41,530 nucleotides of DNA from Xenococcus sp. MO_188.B8 (GCA_030065615.1 JASJDR010000059.1:1-41530), one strand, 5' to 3'; positions 15,027-24,576 are shown, counted from the stretch's first letter. Numbers and translations: made by a program. The notes: a model not told the origin generated them from the sequence alone.

Positions 15027-15373
15027 AGAAATTAACGAAACATAGTAATTTACTTTGAGTATAAGTTAGTCTGGTTGACTGACAATCAGAAAAGCTTTAG
15101 AAGAAAAATGCAGTGGCATAATCTGTTTGGATATACAACCAATGGGTACTTGCGTGACAAACTTGTTGTAAAAAAAAACTACAAGAGGTTGCTTATTTAT
15201 GAGATATAGGCGAAGCTAATGTCCAAAAAGTTCCGAGTTGTTAAACCTAAATTACTGATACTAGACTAAAATTTAAAAACTTTAACAAAATTACTATAAC
15301 TACTCAAACCTAAACTAAAAATCTTAATCTAGAATAAAACAACACTCCTAGAAGGGCTAATTAATCTACCATT
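15027..15373. other. Intergenic region before the ABC exporter
   Basis: 347 AT-rich bases. The only open frame of note, 32 codons starting near 15108, has no ribosome binding site and no family. No clear terminator follows grrA, so the exporter might be partly cotranscribed or have its own promoter in the AT-rich part at 15240-15340. Confidence 0.35.
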
Positions 15374-16996
15374 ATGAATTTATTTTATTTTCTTTTACGT
15401 TCTTCTTGGGGCATGGTAGCGATCGCTATTTGCACGGGATTCTTAAGTGGTGGCAGTAGTGCAGGTCTGATTGCTCTAATTAGCCGTGCTGCTGCTCGTG
15501 ACCCTGGTTCGTCTTTATCCACTACAGTTTGGGCTTTTATTGGACTAATCATCGTTGTGTTAATTACCAGTATTATTTCTCAAGTAATGCTGATTCGCCT
15601 CTCGCAGAATGCAGTCTTGCAATTACGGATGCGCTTAAGTCGTCAGATTCTCTCTTCTGAGTTGAGCCATCTTGAAGATTTAGGCAATCCTCGACTGTTG
15701 GCAACCCTGACAGAAGATGTTCAAGCAGTGGCTAATGGGGTTCATGAGATGCCGTTCCTCTTCATCAATCTAGCGATCATTTTGGGCTGTATGGCGTACA
15801 TCACATGGTTATCCTGGTTGGTAGTCGTGATGGTGATTGGTCTAGCAGTAGTGGCAATTGGCAGTTGTCAATGGCTGTTGAACAGAGGAACCAAAATGCT
15901 CGCTCTCGCCCGTGCAGATCAAGATACCTTGTATGGGCATTTGGGCTCGATCACTGGAGGAATCAAGGAACTCAAGCTGCACTACAGACGACGTCAAGTC
16001 TTCCTAGAAAACCAACTGCTGTCAACTGTTACGATGTTCCGTCGTCATAACGTTAACGGTTTGACACTTTTCGCTACAACTTCGAGTTGGGGTCAACTCA
16101 TATTCTTTTTCTCCCTGGGCTTTGTAATCTTCGTATTGCCCAATCTATTATCAATTTCTCCCCAAACTCTCTCGGGTTTTATTTTGACCTTTACCTATTT
16201 GATGTTGCCGATGGACAACATCATTAGTAAGCTACCTGTATTTAGTCGAGCTAGTATTGCCTTAGAAAAAATTGAATCTCTAGGTTTATCTCTAGCTAGT
16301 CGAGCAGAAACCTTAACTTTGCCTCCAGAACAAAACAAATCTTGGCAATACTTAAAACTTGACGGTGTAAACCATACTTACCGTACTGACGAACCAGAAA
16401 GCAACTTTAACTTAGGTCCGGTTAATATCAAATTTGCTCCTCAAGAGATCGTTTTTATTGTGGGCGGAAATGGTAGTGGTAAATCTACCCTTGCTAAACT
16501 CATTACGGGACTTTACATTCCTGAAGTAGGGGATATCATCTTTGATGGGGAGCCAATTACAGAACAAAATCGTGAATGGTATCGTCAACATTTTTCGGTG
16601 GTTTTTTCTGACTTCTACTTGTTTGAAGACCTGTTAGGATTAGAGGATAATAATTTAGATATTCAAGCCCAAAGATATCTCGAACTACTTCAGCTAGACC
16701 ATAAAGTGAAAGTAAAACATGGTAAACTTTCGACCACCTCACTTTCTCAGGGACAGCGTAAAAGGTTGGCTTTACTCACAGCTTATCTAGAAGACCGACC
16801 AATTTATCTATTTGATGAATGGGCAGCTGACCAAGATCCCATATTTAAGGAAATCTTCTACTGCAAATTGTTACCATTTCTGCGAGATCAGGGGAAAACT
16901 ATCTTGGTAATCAGCCATGATGACCATTATTTCCATGTAGCAGATCGGATGATTAAGCTCGACTATGGTCAGGTTGAATATGATAAAGATTTTTGA
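15374..16996 (+). CDS. Cyclic-peptide-export-type ABC transporter (SyrD/PvdE family)
   Basis: 540 residues with a fused membrane and ATPase half-transporter layout. Six transmembrane segments fall roughly at 12-36, 52-74, 128-147, 150-170, 238-256 and 265-281. The ATPase follows: Walker A GGNGSGKST (364-372), signature LSQGQ (457-461), Walker B IYLFDE (477-482) and switch His515. There is no N-terminal C39 peptidase, so it does not cut Gly-Gly leaders. The length and the short linker match the SyrD/PvdE group that exports siderophore precursors and nonribosomal peptides. Candidate cargo is the modified Grr peptide beside it or the product of the halogenase/CDPS region; the sequence does not decide. 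Confidence 0.85.
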   Translation: MNLFYFLLRSSWGMVAIAICTGFLSGGSSAGLIALISRAAARDPGSSLSTTVWAFIGLIIVVLITSIISQVMLIRLSQNAVLQLRMRLSRQILSSELSHLEDLGNPRLLATLTEDVQAVANGVHEMPFLFINLAIILGCMAYITWLSWLVVVMVIGLAVVAIGSCQWLLNRGTKMLALARADQDTLYGHLGSITGGIKELKLHYRRRQVFLENQLLSTVTMFRRHNVNGLTLFATTSSWGQLIFFFSLGFVIFVLPNLLSISPQTLSGFILTFTYLMLPMDNIISKLPVFSRASIALEKIESLGLSLASRAETLTLPPEQNKSWQYLKLDGVNHTYRTDEPESNFNLGPVNIKFAPQEIVFIVGGNGSGKSTLAKLITGLYIPEVGDIIFDGEPITEQNREWYRQHFSVVFSDFYLFEDLLGLEDNNLDIQAQRYLELLQLDHKVKVKHGKLSTTSLSQGQRKRLALLTAYLEDRPIYLFDEWAADQDPIFKEIFYCKLLPFLRDQGKTILVISHDDHYFHVADRMIKLDYGQVEYDKDF

Positions 16997-17037
16997 ACAA
17001 TGTCTTAAAATACTTTCATTATAGACTCTCTTTGACT

Positions 17038-17310
17038 ATGAAATTCGAGTTCGACCCTAACAAAAGTGCCAGCAATAAGATTAAGCATGGCATCGATTTT
17101 ATCGAGGCTCAAGCTCTGTGGCAGGATAAGAATGCTATCGAATTCGATATCAAGAACATCAAAGGAGAAGAACGAGTTCTCATAGTTGGTAAAATTGCTA
17201 ATAAGTTATGGACTGCCGTAGTTCATTACAGAGAAGGGCGTATCAGAATTATTTCGGTTCGCCGATCCAGAAAATTGGAGGAAAGATATTATGTCCAACA
17301 AGGTAATTAG
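17038..17310 (+). CDS. brnT: BrnT-family toxin
   Basis: 90 residues from the ATG at 17038; a longer frame from a TTG at 16993 would overlap the transporter and is not needed. The start MKFEFDPNKSASNKIKHGID, then FIEAQALW, is the BrnT signature, and the C-terminus RIRIISVRRSRKLEERYY holds the basic residues of this RelE-like ribonuclease fold. It is expected to cleave RNA and stop translation unless bound by its antitoxin, whose gene overlaps its 3' end by 20 bases. Pairs like this usually repress their own promoter. Confidence 0.9.
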   Translation: MKFEFDPNKSASNKIKHGIDFIEAQALWQDKNAIEFDIKNIKGEERVLIVGKIANKLWTAVVHYREGRIRIISVRRSRKLEERYYVQQGN

Positions 17311-17521
17311 CACTGAAGAATTTGATAAAAAATTCGATGACGGAGAAGATATTTCCGAATATATAGACTTTGATTCGGTACGTTCTCTTAATGCTGAACA
17401 AAAACAGATCAACCTTGAGCTGCCTTTGTGGATGGTTGAAGGTTTGGATAAAGAAGCTCAGCGCTTAGGAGTTACCAGACAATACGTCATCAAAACATGG
17501 CTCGCTGAAAAACTAGGATAA
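17291..17521 (+). CDS. brnA: BrnA-like antitoxin
   Basis: 76 residues overlapping the toxin gene. The acidic N-terminus (ISTEEFDKKFDDGEDISEYI) is the toxin-wrapping part seen in BrnA proteins. The C-terminal INLELPLWMVEGLDKEAQRL plus GVTRQYVIKTWLAEKL is a ribbon-helix-helix DNA-binding domain for autoregulation. Together with BrnT it forms a type II module, placed after the peptide export gene and possibly serving to stabilise this accessory segment. Confidence 0.88.
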   Translation: MSNKVISTEEFDKKFDDGEDISEYIDFDSVRSLNAEQKQINLELPLWMVEGLDKEAQRLGVTRQYVIKTWLAEKLG

Positions 17522-17574
17522 ATTCAACTTAATAAAGTAGGTGTTAAATGCCCTAGATAAGATGTACTTTCTTT

Positions 17575-18087
17575 ATGCTCGACTCTAACAAAATTCAATC
17601 TATTGCTGAATCTTATTCTGCCCAAGAACTTTTTGCAGCCCTAGTTTGGCAACGTAGGTTTAATTAATTTAACGGGGAAGAAGTAATTGTTGATCTCTCC
17701 AAGCATCCAGAATTATGGGCAAGTTTTATTTTTACTAAACCGATTTTTGCTCCAGATAAAGATGGATTAAGTTTTAGTGGCGTGATTGATGTTCTCCTCG
17801 CAATGGCTAACTATCGTATTATGGCAGAGCATAGAGATGTTAGTTCTTTTATCTATCATGCCGATACTCTATATCTCTTGACAGAAAACCAAGACACAAT
17901 TGTATCTCAGCTTATGGACTTGGGAAAAAAATGGCAAGCTGACTCAGTTGAGGTGACAGATGGCACTAATGCTGATTTTGGGTGGAAACTTCAGGGTCGA
18001 TTGAGAACGAGGTTAGAAGGCGCATTATTTGAGGAGCAGATTAAGCAGAGTCGCGATGCAATAGTTATTTCCTATTGGTGGAATTGA
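17575..18087 (+). pseudogene. Hypothetical protein gene with an in-frame TAA
   Basis: From ATG 17575 the frame encodes 30 residues (MLDSNKIQSIAESYSAQELF...), meets TAA at 17665-17667, and continues in the same frame to 18087 with protein-like sequence (FNGEEVIVDLSKHPELW..., ending in DAIVISYWWN). The continuity on both sides indicates one gene of about 170 codons broken by a single nonsense codon, unless the downstream part is restarted from GTG 17782. The family is not recognised. It follows the BrnTA pair. Confidence 0.55.
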
Positions 18088-18347
18088 TTCAGATAGGATG
18101 CACTCAACAAGATTTGGGACTCTTCCAGCAGAGATGGTCAAGCTCTGAAATTTTTGTAAAGCCAAACTTTTATTGATGTTAGTGTAAAATCCCTTATAGA
18201 CAACTTAGTTTATACTTAATTTGCGATCGCATATCTCAAGAGTGGGGATTCTGCATATCATAAAATTCAAGAAACCCTATCATACCAACCAGACTTCATA
18301 GTTTATAATTTATTGTTCTTACTTTTAATGATCTTGGCAAATTAGTA

Positions 18348-19346
18348 ATGCGTGTATTTGTTACTGGTGGTACTGGTTTTATCGGATCTAACCTAGTTAG
18401 ATTGCTCCTCAAACAAGGATATACAGTAAGAGCTTTGGTACGTCCTACTAGTAAGCTAGATAATCTGGACTCTTTAGATGTCGAAATTGTCACAGGCGAT
18501 CTCAATGATGAGAACTTAGGACAAAAGATGCAGGGATGTCAGGTGCTATTTCATGTCGCGGCTCATTATTCTCTTTGGCAAGCAGATCGCGAAGCTGTTT
18601 ATCGCACCAATGTGTTAGGCACTCGCAACGTATTGGCAGCAGCACGCCAAGCCGGGATCGAACGGACTGTCTATACTAGTTCAGTAGCAGCGATTGGCGT
18701 AGGAAAAGACGGCATCGCAGTTGACGAAACTCATCAAAGTCCTGTAGAAAAATTAGTCGGTCATTACAAAAAATCTAAATATTTTGCTGAACAAGAAGCC
18801 TTCAAAGCCTATCGAGCAGGTCAAGATCTAGTCATTGTCAATCCCAGTACCCCTATCGGTGCCTGGGATATCAAGCCCACCCCAACAGGGGAAATAATTT
18901 TACGGTTTCTGCAACGCAAAATGCCCTTTTATGTCGATACAGGTTTAAATTTAATCGATGTAGAAGATGTGGCTTGGGGACATCTCTTGGCATTAGAAAA
19001 GGGCCAAAGCGGCGATCGCTATATTTTAGGTAATCAAAATTTAACTCTCAAAGCAATACTAGATCACTTAGCTGAAATCACTAATTTAAAGGCACCACAA
19101 AACTCTCTACCTCACTTTGTACCTTATACTTTTGCCTGGATTGACGAGTTGATTTTAGGATCTTTGGGAAAAAAACCTTCTGTTTCTTTAGATGGAGTCA
19201 AAATGGCACGACAAAAAATGTATTATGATGCGACGAAAGCTGTCAGAGAATTAGGTTTACCTCAATCTCCGATCAAGCCTGCGTTGCAAAAAGCAGTAGC
19301 GTGGTTTAACGGCAATTCTCATTTTGACCAGAAAAAAGTACGGTAA
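18348..19346 (+). CDS. hpnA: Hopanoid-associated sugar epimerase HpnA
   Basis: 332-residue extended short-chain dehydrogenase. The NAD(P)-binding TGGTGFIG is at 6-13, the catalytic Tyr140-xxx-Lys144 lies in HYKKSK, and the catalytic-loop serines are in YTSSVAAIG. NPSTPIG and the C-terminal NAD-dependent epimerase features are complete. This length and the motif set fit HpnA, a dihydroflavonol-reductase-like epimerase linked to hopanoid metabolism in many bacteria. In cyanobacteria it often stands alone, as here. Exact substrate not certain. Confidence 0.87.
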   Translation: MRVFVTGGTGFIGSNLVRLLLKQGYTVRALVRPTSKLDNLDSLDVEIVTGDLNDENLGQKMQGCQVLFHVAAHYSLWQADREAVYRTNVLGTRNVLAAARQAGIERTVYTSSVAAIGVGKDGIAVDETHQSPVEKLVGHYKKSKYFAEQEAFKAYRAGQDLVIVNPSTPIGAWDIKPTPTGEIILRFLQRKMPFYVDTGLNLIDVEDVAWGHLLALEKGQSGDRYILGNQNLTLKAILDHLAEITNLKAPQNSLPHFVPYTFAWIDELILGSLGKKPSVSLDGVKMARQKMYYDATKAVRELGLPQSPIKPALQKAVAWFNGNSHFDQKKVR

Positions 19347-19987
19347 CTGCAGACTGCTTTCAAGTTTAAGACCTTTAAAGAAAAATATACACTTTAATGT
19401 AATATTGACGATAGCAATGATGAATATTTGTTGTATCCTTTGATCTTACCTAAATAAATAGATTTGTCGGTAAAAATTGAATAACCATTAGACAAGTCAC
19501 GACTGCTTTAAACATCTGTTTTTCTGTAAGCATTGATTTTCTTCAAACAAGCGATCTTTTCGAGATTCGTACAGCGGGGCGCAACATTTTGACCTCAACT
19601 TTTATCGTAGTATTGTTGTGAATATTACCAGCAATGATCTGAAAAAAATTTAAAGCTAATCTCAAAACAGTTGACAACTGCTATATTAATGGTAGGGACA
19701 CCAGCCACGTTCACAGCCATGACTCCTGCGAGCCCAGATAAATAAGATAAATAAAGTGTGATGGTGTCCTCTTCGGTTCCTACCATCTGGTTAAACCCTG
19801 TGCAGCTGCTTCGCTACCAAGATTTCATCTTTTAATTAGTAATAATATTTAAGCATTTAGCAGTCAGATTAAATTCTGTTGATATATGATGCTAATAAGT
19901 TTGGTAAGACAGAAGGATTTTGGTCTTATCAGGAAAAGTATGTTTTTAGAATAGGATTTAGTATCAGAAATTGTAATTTACAAAATA
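19347..19987. other. Long intergenic region upstream of the GT39-like gene
   Basis: 641 bases without a coding gene. The main content is a stable folded element at 19689-19835 (separate entry). The remainder is AT-rich and unremarkable. Confidence 0.5.
19689..19835 (+). ncRNA. Candidate structured RNA (unassigned)
   Basis: ATGGTAGG (19689-19696) pairs with CCTACCAT (19779-19786). The adjoining GACACCA (19697-19703) pairs with TGGTGTC (19762-19768). Inside these, TCACA (19711-19715) pairs with TGTGA (19757-19761). A 10-base bulge, CTCTTCGGTT, lies only on the 3' side. TATATT just upstream could be a -10 box. A short stem AAGAT-TTC-ATCTT followed by TTAATT (19819-19837) could terminate transcription. 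The strand is inferred from these signals. It could be a small RNA or a leader of the gene at 19988. I could not match it to a named family. Confidence 0.45.
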
Positions 19988-22525
19988 GTGAAACAAAAAC
20001 AAATTAATAACAAGCAAGGATTAATTATTCTGGCAATAATTTGGTTAAGTGGAGTTATCTGCGATCGCGTTTGGTTTTTTCTCGATAATTCTGTACCTGC
20101 TTGGGATCAAGCTGACTATCTTAATGGGGCTTTAAACTATTGGCATGCCTTACAAAATCCCCAATGGTTTGAGGGAGATTGGTGGCGTAGTTTTTGGTTA
20201 CTTTCTAATAAAATTCCGCCATTACATTATATTTTGACGACACCCTTTATAAATATTTGGGGAACTAGTGCTGATGCTGCTAGTTTGAGCATGATTTTTT
20301 ACAATGGTTTGTTATTGATTTCTGTCTATGGTTTAGGATTAATTTTATTTAACGTTAATGTCGGTTTATGGGCAGCAGGATTATGTCAAGTCTTGCCAGG
20401 ATTATATTATTATCGTTTAGAATTTTTACTAGACTATCCTTTAACCTCTATTGTTACTTTTAGTTTTTATTTGTTAACTGTGTGGCAAGTTAGCAAGAAA
20501 AAATCTTGGCTAATCGCGATCGCGTTTGGCTTAAGTTTAGGATTTGCCTTGTTACTTAAACAAACAGCATTATTCTTTTTATTGGTTCCAATTATTTGGG
20601 CATTTTGTGCCTGTCTTAAAGATCGTCAATGGTTGCGGGTTAGCCAACTAATTACTGCATTCTTTGCTAGTACAATAGTTTTTTATCCTTGGTATCGCAC
20701 CAACTGGTTATTAATTTTAACTTCAGGAAAAAGAGCAACTTTAGATTCTGCGATCGCAGAAGGAGATCCTGCACTTAATAGCCTTAATGCCTGGACGTAT
20801 TATCTAAAAATCTTACCTTATTTATTATCTTGGCATATTTTAATTATTCCTCTTGTGGGAATTTTACTCTATTTAATTTATAAATTAATTGGCAAAAATT
20901 TATTTTTCTCTCCATCTATCTCTCTCCAAAATCTGAAATGGCTAATAATTTACTTGATAGGAGGTTATTTATTATCGTCTTTCAATATTAATAAAGATGC
21001 CCGATATATTTTACCTCTACTACCTGTGCTGTCTTTAATAATCGCGATCGCTTTATTATCTTGGAAAGGAAGAGGGCAAAAAGTAATTTGTTGGGGGACG
21101 ATCAGCTTATCGATTATTTTGATGTTATTAAATATCTTTCCTTTAGGCTTCAACTTTATTCCCAATACCTTAAGTCCTCGCGTTCAACATTATCCTTATT
21201 TGGGAACTAAATATCCTAACGCAGAAGTTATCGAGGAAATTCTTAAAACATCTAGTTATTTGCGAACAACTCTAGGTGTTTTACCTTCTACCCCGACAAT
21301 TAATCAGCATAATTTTTCTTTTTATGGAGGACAAAATAACTTTCAAGTAGTAGGAAGACAAGTAGGAGTTAGACTCGAAGAGGTTCCCCAAGATGCTAAT
21401 TCCCTTGATTGGTTTCTGACCAAAACTGGCGATCAAGGTTCAATTCCTGAAGCCCAGCAAGCAATTACTAATTTAGTAGAAACAGGTGGAGATTTTAAGT
21501 TACAAAAAGATTGGCAACTACCTGATAATAGTACTTTAAGGTTATATCATCGCCTTCAACCACTAGTTATAGTTAAAAAATCAGAAAATTCTGTTATTAA
21601 ACAAGCAGCAAATAATATTAGAGAAAAAATCAAACTAAATAAACTTATTATTCCTGAGGTAGTTCCTCCAGGCATTCCTATTCCTGTTACTTATCAATGG
21701 CTAGGAACATGGGAACAGTTACAACAAGGGATAGTGTTATTAACTTGGCAGTTAGATAAAGATATTTCCTCACCTGCCACAGAAGAGAATCAAGTTCAAA
21801 ATTCTTCTTGGTTGCACGATCATGGAATTGGCATGGGCATGTTAGATAGCAGCAAAAATAATATTAAAGATATCAACCAAAACAGATTTCAAGTAATAGA
21901 AAATACGGCAATGCTAACTCCCCCAAATCTTATTTCAGGAAACTATAAATTAACAGCAACTTATCTCAATCGCCAAACCAAAGAAACTTATCCCATATCT
22001 ATTCCTAATCAAAAAATTACCATTGATCCCAATGCTCCAGAAATCCCCGCGCCAGAATTAGATTTAGTTACCCAATTACGCAACATTGCTCCCGATATGG
22101 AACAAGGAATATCAGGACTAGAACCGATATTTGCTCAAACTGCTCGCATTAATCAATATGATGGTAAACAGGACTATTTAAAACAAACAGAATTAGCATT
22201 ATCCTCTCGATTGAAACAAGATAATATTACTCAGCAACAAAGATTAGATTGGACTTACACAGTGGGTTTAGCTCAAGTATTGCAACAAGATGTTATAGGC
22301 GCGATCGCATCTTTTAAAAGTCTCACTCAACTAGATAGTAATAATCCCTATAATTATGCTTATCTAGCTTTTGTTTATCTCTACGATTGGAAACCAAAAT
22401 TAGCAGCAAAAGAATTAAATATTGCCTTGAAAATAAATTATAATATTCCCGAAATTAAAACTTTAAGTGGTGTAGCAGCAATCATGCAAGGAAATTTAGT
22501 TAAAGCCTGGAAATTGCTTAAATAG
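19988..22525 (+). CDS. GT39/ArnT-like membrane glycosyltransferase with TPR tail
   Basis: 845 residues from a GTG start. About eleven transmembrane helices fill residues 10-390. The first periplasmic loop has the acidic pattern of lipid-linked sugar transferases (WDQADYLNGALNYW). A soluble part follows with beta-rich sequence (about 400-700) and TPR-like helices at the end (780-845: YNYAYLAFVYLYDWKPKLAAKEL). Such proteins move a sugar from a polyprenyl-phosphate donor to a protein or lipid on the outer face of the membrane. Substrate unknown. The preceding 640 bases hold a folded RNA candidate. It converges with the TerB-family gene. Confidence 0.8.
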   Translation: MKQKQINNKQGLIILAIIWLSGVICDRVWFFLDNSVPAWDQADYLNGALNYWHALQNPQWFEGDWWRSFWLLSNKIPPLHYILTTPFINIWGTSADAASLSMIFYNGLLLISVYGLGLILFNVNVGLWAAGLCQVLPGLYYYRLEFLLDYPLTSIVTFSFYLLTVWQVSKKKSWLIAIAFGLSLGFALLLKQTALFFLLVPIIWAFCACLKDRQWLRVSQLITAFFASTIVFYPWYRTNWLLILTSGKRATLDSAIAEGDPALNSLNAWTYYLKILPYLLSWHILIIPLVGILLYLIYKLIGKNLFFSPSISLQNLKWLIIYLIGGYLLSSFNINKDARYILPLLPVLSLIIAIALLSWKGRGQKVICWGTISLSIILMLLNIFPLGFNFIPNTLSPRVQHYPYLGTKYPNAEVIEEILKTSSYLRTTLGVLPSTPTINQHNFSFYGGQNNFQVVGRQVGVRLEEVPQDANSLDWFLTKTGDQGSIPEAQQAITNLVETGGDFKLQKDWQLPDNSTLRLYHRLQPLVIVKKSENSVIKQAANNIREKIKLNKLIIPEVVPPGIPIPVTYQWLGTWEQLQQGIVLLTWQLDKDISSPATEENQVQNSSWLHDHGIGMGMLDSSKNNIKDINQNRFQVIENTAMLTPPNLISGNYKLTATYLNRQTKETYPISIPNQKITIDPNAPEIPAPELDLVTQLRNIAPDMEQGISGLEPIFAQTARINQYDGKQDYLKQTELALSSRLKQDNITQQQRLDWTYTVGLAQVLQQDVIGAIASFKSLTQLDSNNPYNYAYLAFVYLYDWKPKLAAKELNIALKINYNIPEIKTLSGVAAIMQGNLVKAWKLLK

Positions 22526-22541
22526 TTGCTAGTGAGTATTT

Positions 22542-23000
22542 TCAATAGCTACCAGTCTCTGGTTGACGCTCAATTTCCTCCTTATCCAATCCCAGAACAT
22601 CACAGAAAGTATCAACTACTTCATGTTCTGGCTGGCTGAAACTGCAATCTGCCTTGGCAATAACCAAACATATACGCAGTAGCAGAGATGCTAATTCTTG
22701 ATCTCCCGATAATTTACTAATTGCTTCTAATACATTGGCTTTCCCTAGCTGGGGATTGTTAGAGATGGTTTCGGCATAGACGCAAAAAATGTCAGCTGCT
22801 TCGTTAGGCTCAAAAACTTGGAGTTGTTTAACATGGTCGAGAATATAATCGCGAGCCATCAGTTCGGCAAAGCTAATCTCTCCATCCGCTAAAGCCAACA
22901 TAGCACTGGCTCCCATTGCCGCTTCAAGAAATTGCCGATCACGAACTTTTTGATCGTGCTTGGCTAATAAAGCTTTGATACCATTAAATATTCCCGTCAT
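22542..23000 (-). CDS. TerB-family (tellurite resistance-like) protein
   Basis: 152-residue all-helical acidic protein. AAMGASAMLALADGEISFAE and then CLVIAKADCSFSQPEHEVVD are the two metal-binding-type helical repeats of the TerB fold (acidic residues after each ALADG/AKADC turn). Cyanobacterial members of this kind are usually stand-alone and their role is not known; link to tellurite resistance is by name only. ATG at 23000 is preceded by AGGAGCAAGAAA. Convergent with the glycosyltransferase gene, 16 bases apart. Confidence 0.85.
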   Translation of the reverse strand: MTGIFNGIKALLAKHDQKVRDRQFLEAAMGASAMLALADGEISFAELMARDYILDHVKQLQVFEPNEAADIFCVYAETISNNPQLGKANVLEAISKLSGDQELASLLLRICLVIAKADCSFSQPEHEVVDTFCDVLGLDKEEIERQPETGSY

Positions 23001-24017
23001 TTTCTTGCTCCTAAAAAATTATTAAGCTATGTGGTGTTAATTTAATGCTGTTTAATTCTATTGTTTTTATGGTCTTAGAGTTGAGGAACAATAGAAGAAT
23101 TAAAATTTGAGATAACTTTATCATTTAAACTGCATCTACTTTGAAAATTGTAGTTTTTCTTATTCTGGATTAAGGTGTTTTTTGATCCATAAGCGAGCTC
23201 CCAAAGCGGAGCAATGCCAGATCGTGGACATTCAACCATGTAGCATATCGGTGTAGTATGCATCTGATGTTGGAAATCAGCCATAGTATCAATTAAAACT
23301 TATTCAGTTTGAAACCTGAAATTTTAAATATGAACGCAGCTTATATTGCAAATTAAGCAAGTTCTATCTACGAAGTTAATTTGTAACAAATATTAAAGTT
23401 TTTAACTTTTGATAACTAATGTTTGTTTTGTTTTTACTTCAGATTATCCTGATGATATATTCTTTCTTTAAGCAATCGATAAATTGAGAAAAAATCATCA
23501 ATTGATGACATTTTCTTAAACTAATATTAACTTTAAGATCAAGAATAAAAACTTTAAATAAAAACTCCCAAAAAGCCATGAAGAGCTATTTTGATATTTC
23601 TAGATATTTCCGTCCAAAGTTATCGAAATTAACCAGAAAATAAATTTCATTTTAATTAAGCGAATTTTGACTGGTTCCACGGCTATTTTGAATCTTAATT
23701 TTTTGTCAGAGAGACCCCGCCGTGAAACGACGGAGCTTCCTCTGACTTCGTCAATACTCTAATGTGGAGCTCCTTCGGGTAAAGCTGCCCCTTCGCGTCA
23801 GTATTACTTCTCTTGTTAAAGGGCTGTCTTTTGCGGTGGAGACCTCCGAGGGGTTTTGACTGCGAAGGGAGAAGGAGACTTTTATTGATTAATTAGTTAA
23901 TATCTTTATTTCATTCTACTTATATTGAAGCCTCCTTAGAGCGCTCTTCAATTTATTTTGCTCAACTAATTACTTAAAATTCAAGAAAATTTTTACTTGA
24001 TTCAAGTGAGAAACACC
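23001..24017. other. Long non-coding gap with IS200/IS605-type relics
   Basis: Just over 1 kb without a supportable gene. A minus-strand 69-codon frame at 23075-23284 has no family and looks accidental. At 23703-23750 is a 48-base cruciform also found at 30905-30952. It is followed by palindromic sequence (GGAGCTCC near 23766, CTTCGGGTAAAGCTGCCCCTTCG) of the same kind as other repeats in the window. Confidence 0.5.
23703..23750 (+). repeat. IS200/IS605-end-like cruciform, copy A
   Basis: The stem GTCAGAG/CTCTGAC encloses an inner stem CCGT/ACGG around GAAACG. 44 of 48 bases match the inverted copy at 30905-30952. Intact IS605-type elements carry this kind of structure at the end next to tnpB, so this is probably the relic of a lost element. 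Confidence 0.55.
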
Positions 24018-24278
24018 ATGGTCTTAAATAAAACAATTCGTCTAAGATTACCTTTCAAAGCACCTTGGATTAAACAGTCCCAACTATTATGGTGGTTAGA
24101 AATTAAGACAGCTCAACCCTTATGTACTTATTACTTTGGCCCTTTTGTTAGTCGCCAAGAAGCTATGGTTCATCAAGCTGATTATGTCGAAGACTTAGTT
24201 AATGAGCAAGCTAAGGGAATTACCATTAAGCTGAAACAATGCCAACCAAAGGAGTTAACTATTTGTAGCGATCCATAA
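24018..24278 (+). CDS. DUF1816 cyanobacterial small protein
   Basis: 86 residues from ATG 24018. The frame extends upstream to a TTG at 23997, but GTGAGAAACACC directly before the ATG supports the shorter form. LLWWLEIKTAQPLCTYYFGP and the following FVSRQEA....YVEDLVNEQAKGI pattern are those of the DUF1816 family, restricted to cyanobacteria and often distantly associated with phycobilisome-related genes. Function unknown. Confidence 0.8.
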   Translation: MVLNKTIRLRLPFKAPWIKQSQLLWWLEIKTAQPLCTYYFGPFVSRQEAMVHQADYVEDLVNEQAKGITIKLKQCQPKELTICSDP

Positions 24279-24470
24279 TTAGAGTGATATTGCCTTTCTG
24301 CTCGTCCATAAAACAAGGATTTGAAAGGGTTAGTCGCTTCTTAATGAAGTTTTTTAGGGGTGAGATCTCCAGATCGCACTTCATTTCTTCATAATTTAAA
24401 GATAATATTCGCTGCCCTGTCCTAAATGCCTCTTATATCATTTCAGGTAATTTCTGGTAAAGAATATCCC

Positions 24471-24500
24471 ATTGACGCTTGCGAAGCTCTACCCGAAGGG
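24471..24500 (+). repeat. Dispersed repeat, copy 1
   Basis: The 30 bases beginning ATTGACGCTTGCGAAGCTCT are identical, in inverted orientation, to 31141-31170. Related sequence is also seen near 23766-23800 and inside tnpB (27340-27435). Confidence 0.7.
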
Positions 24501-24548
24501 TCTCCGCAAGGGAACGCCGACCGAGCAAGGGAACGCGCGAGTTGCGAC

Positions 24549-24576
24549 GTAGGGGCGCATCGCGATGCGCCCCTAC
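24549..24576. repeat. Perfect 28-base palindrome
   Basis: GTAGGGGCGCATCG is followed directly by its exact reverse complement. GC-rich palindromes of this kind are common dispersed repeats in cyanobacterial intergenic regions. Confidence 0.75.

Noticed and set aside
23075-23284. 69-codon minus-strand frame in the 1-kb gap
   Set aside because: No family, no ribosome binding site, irregular composition.
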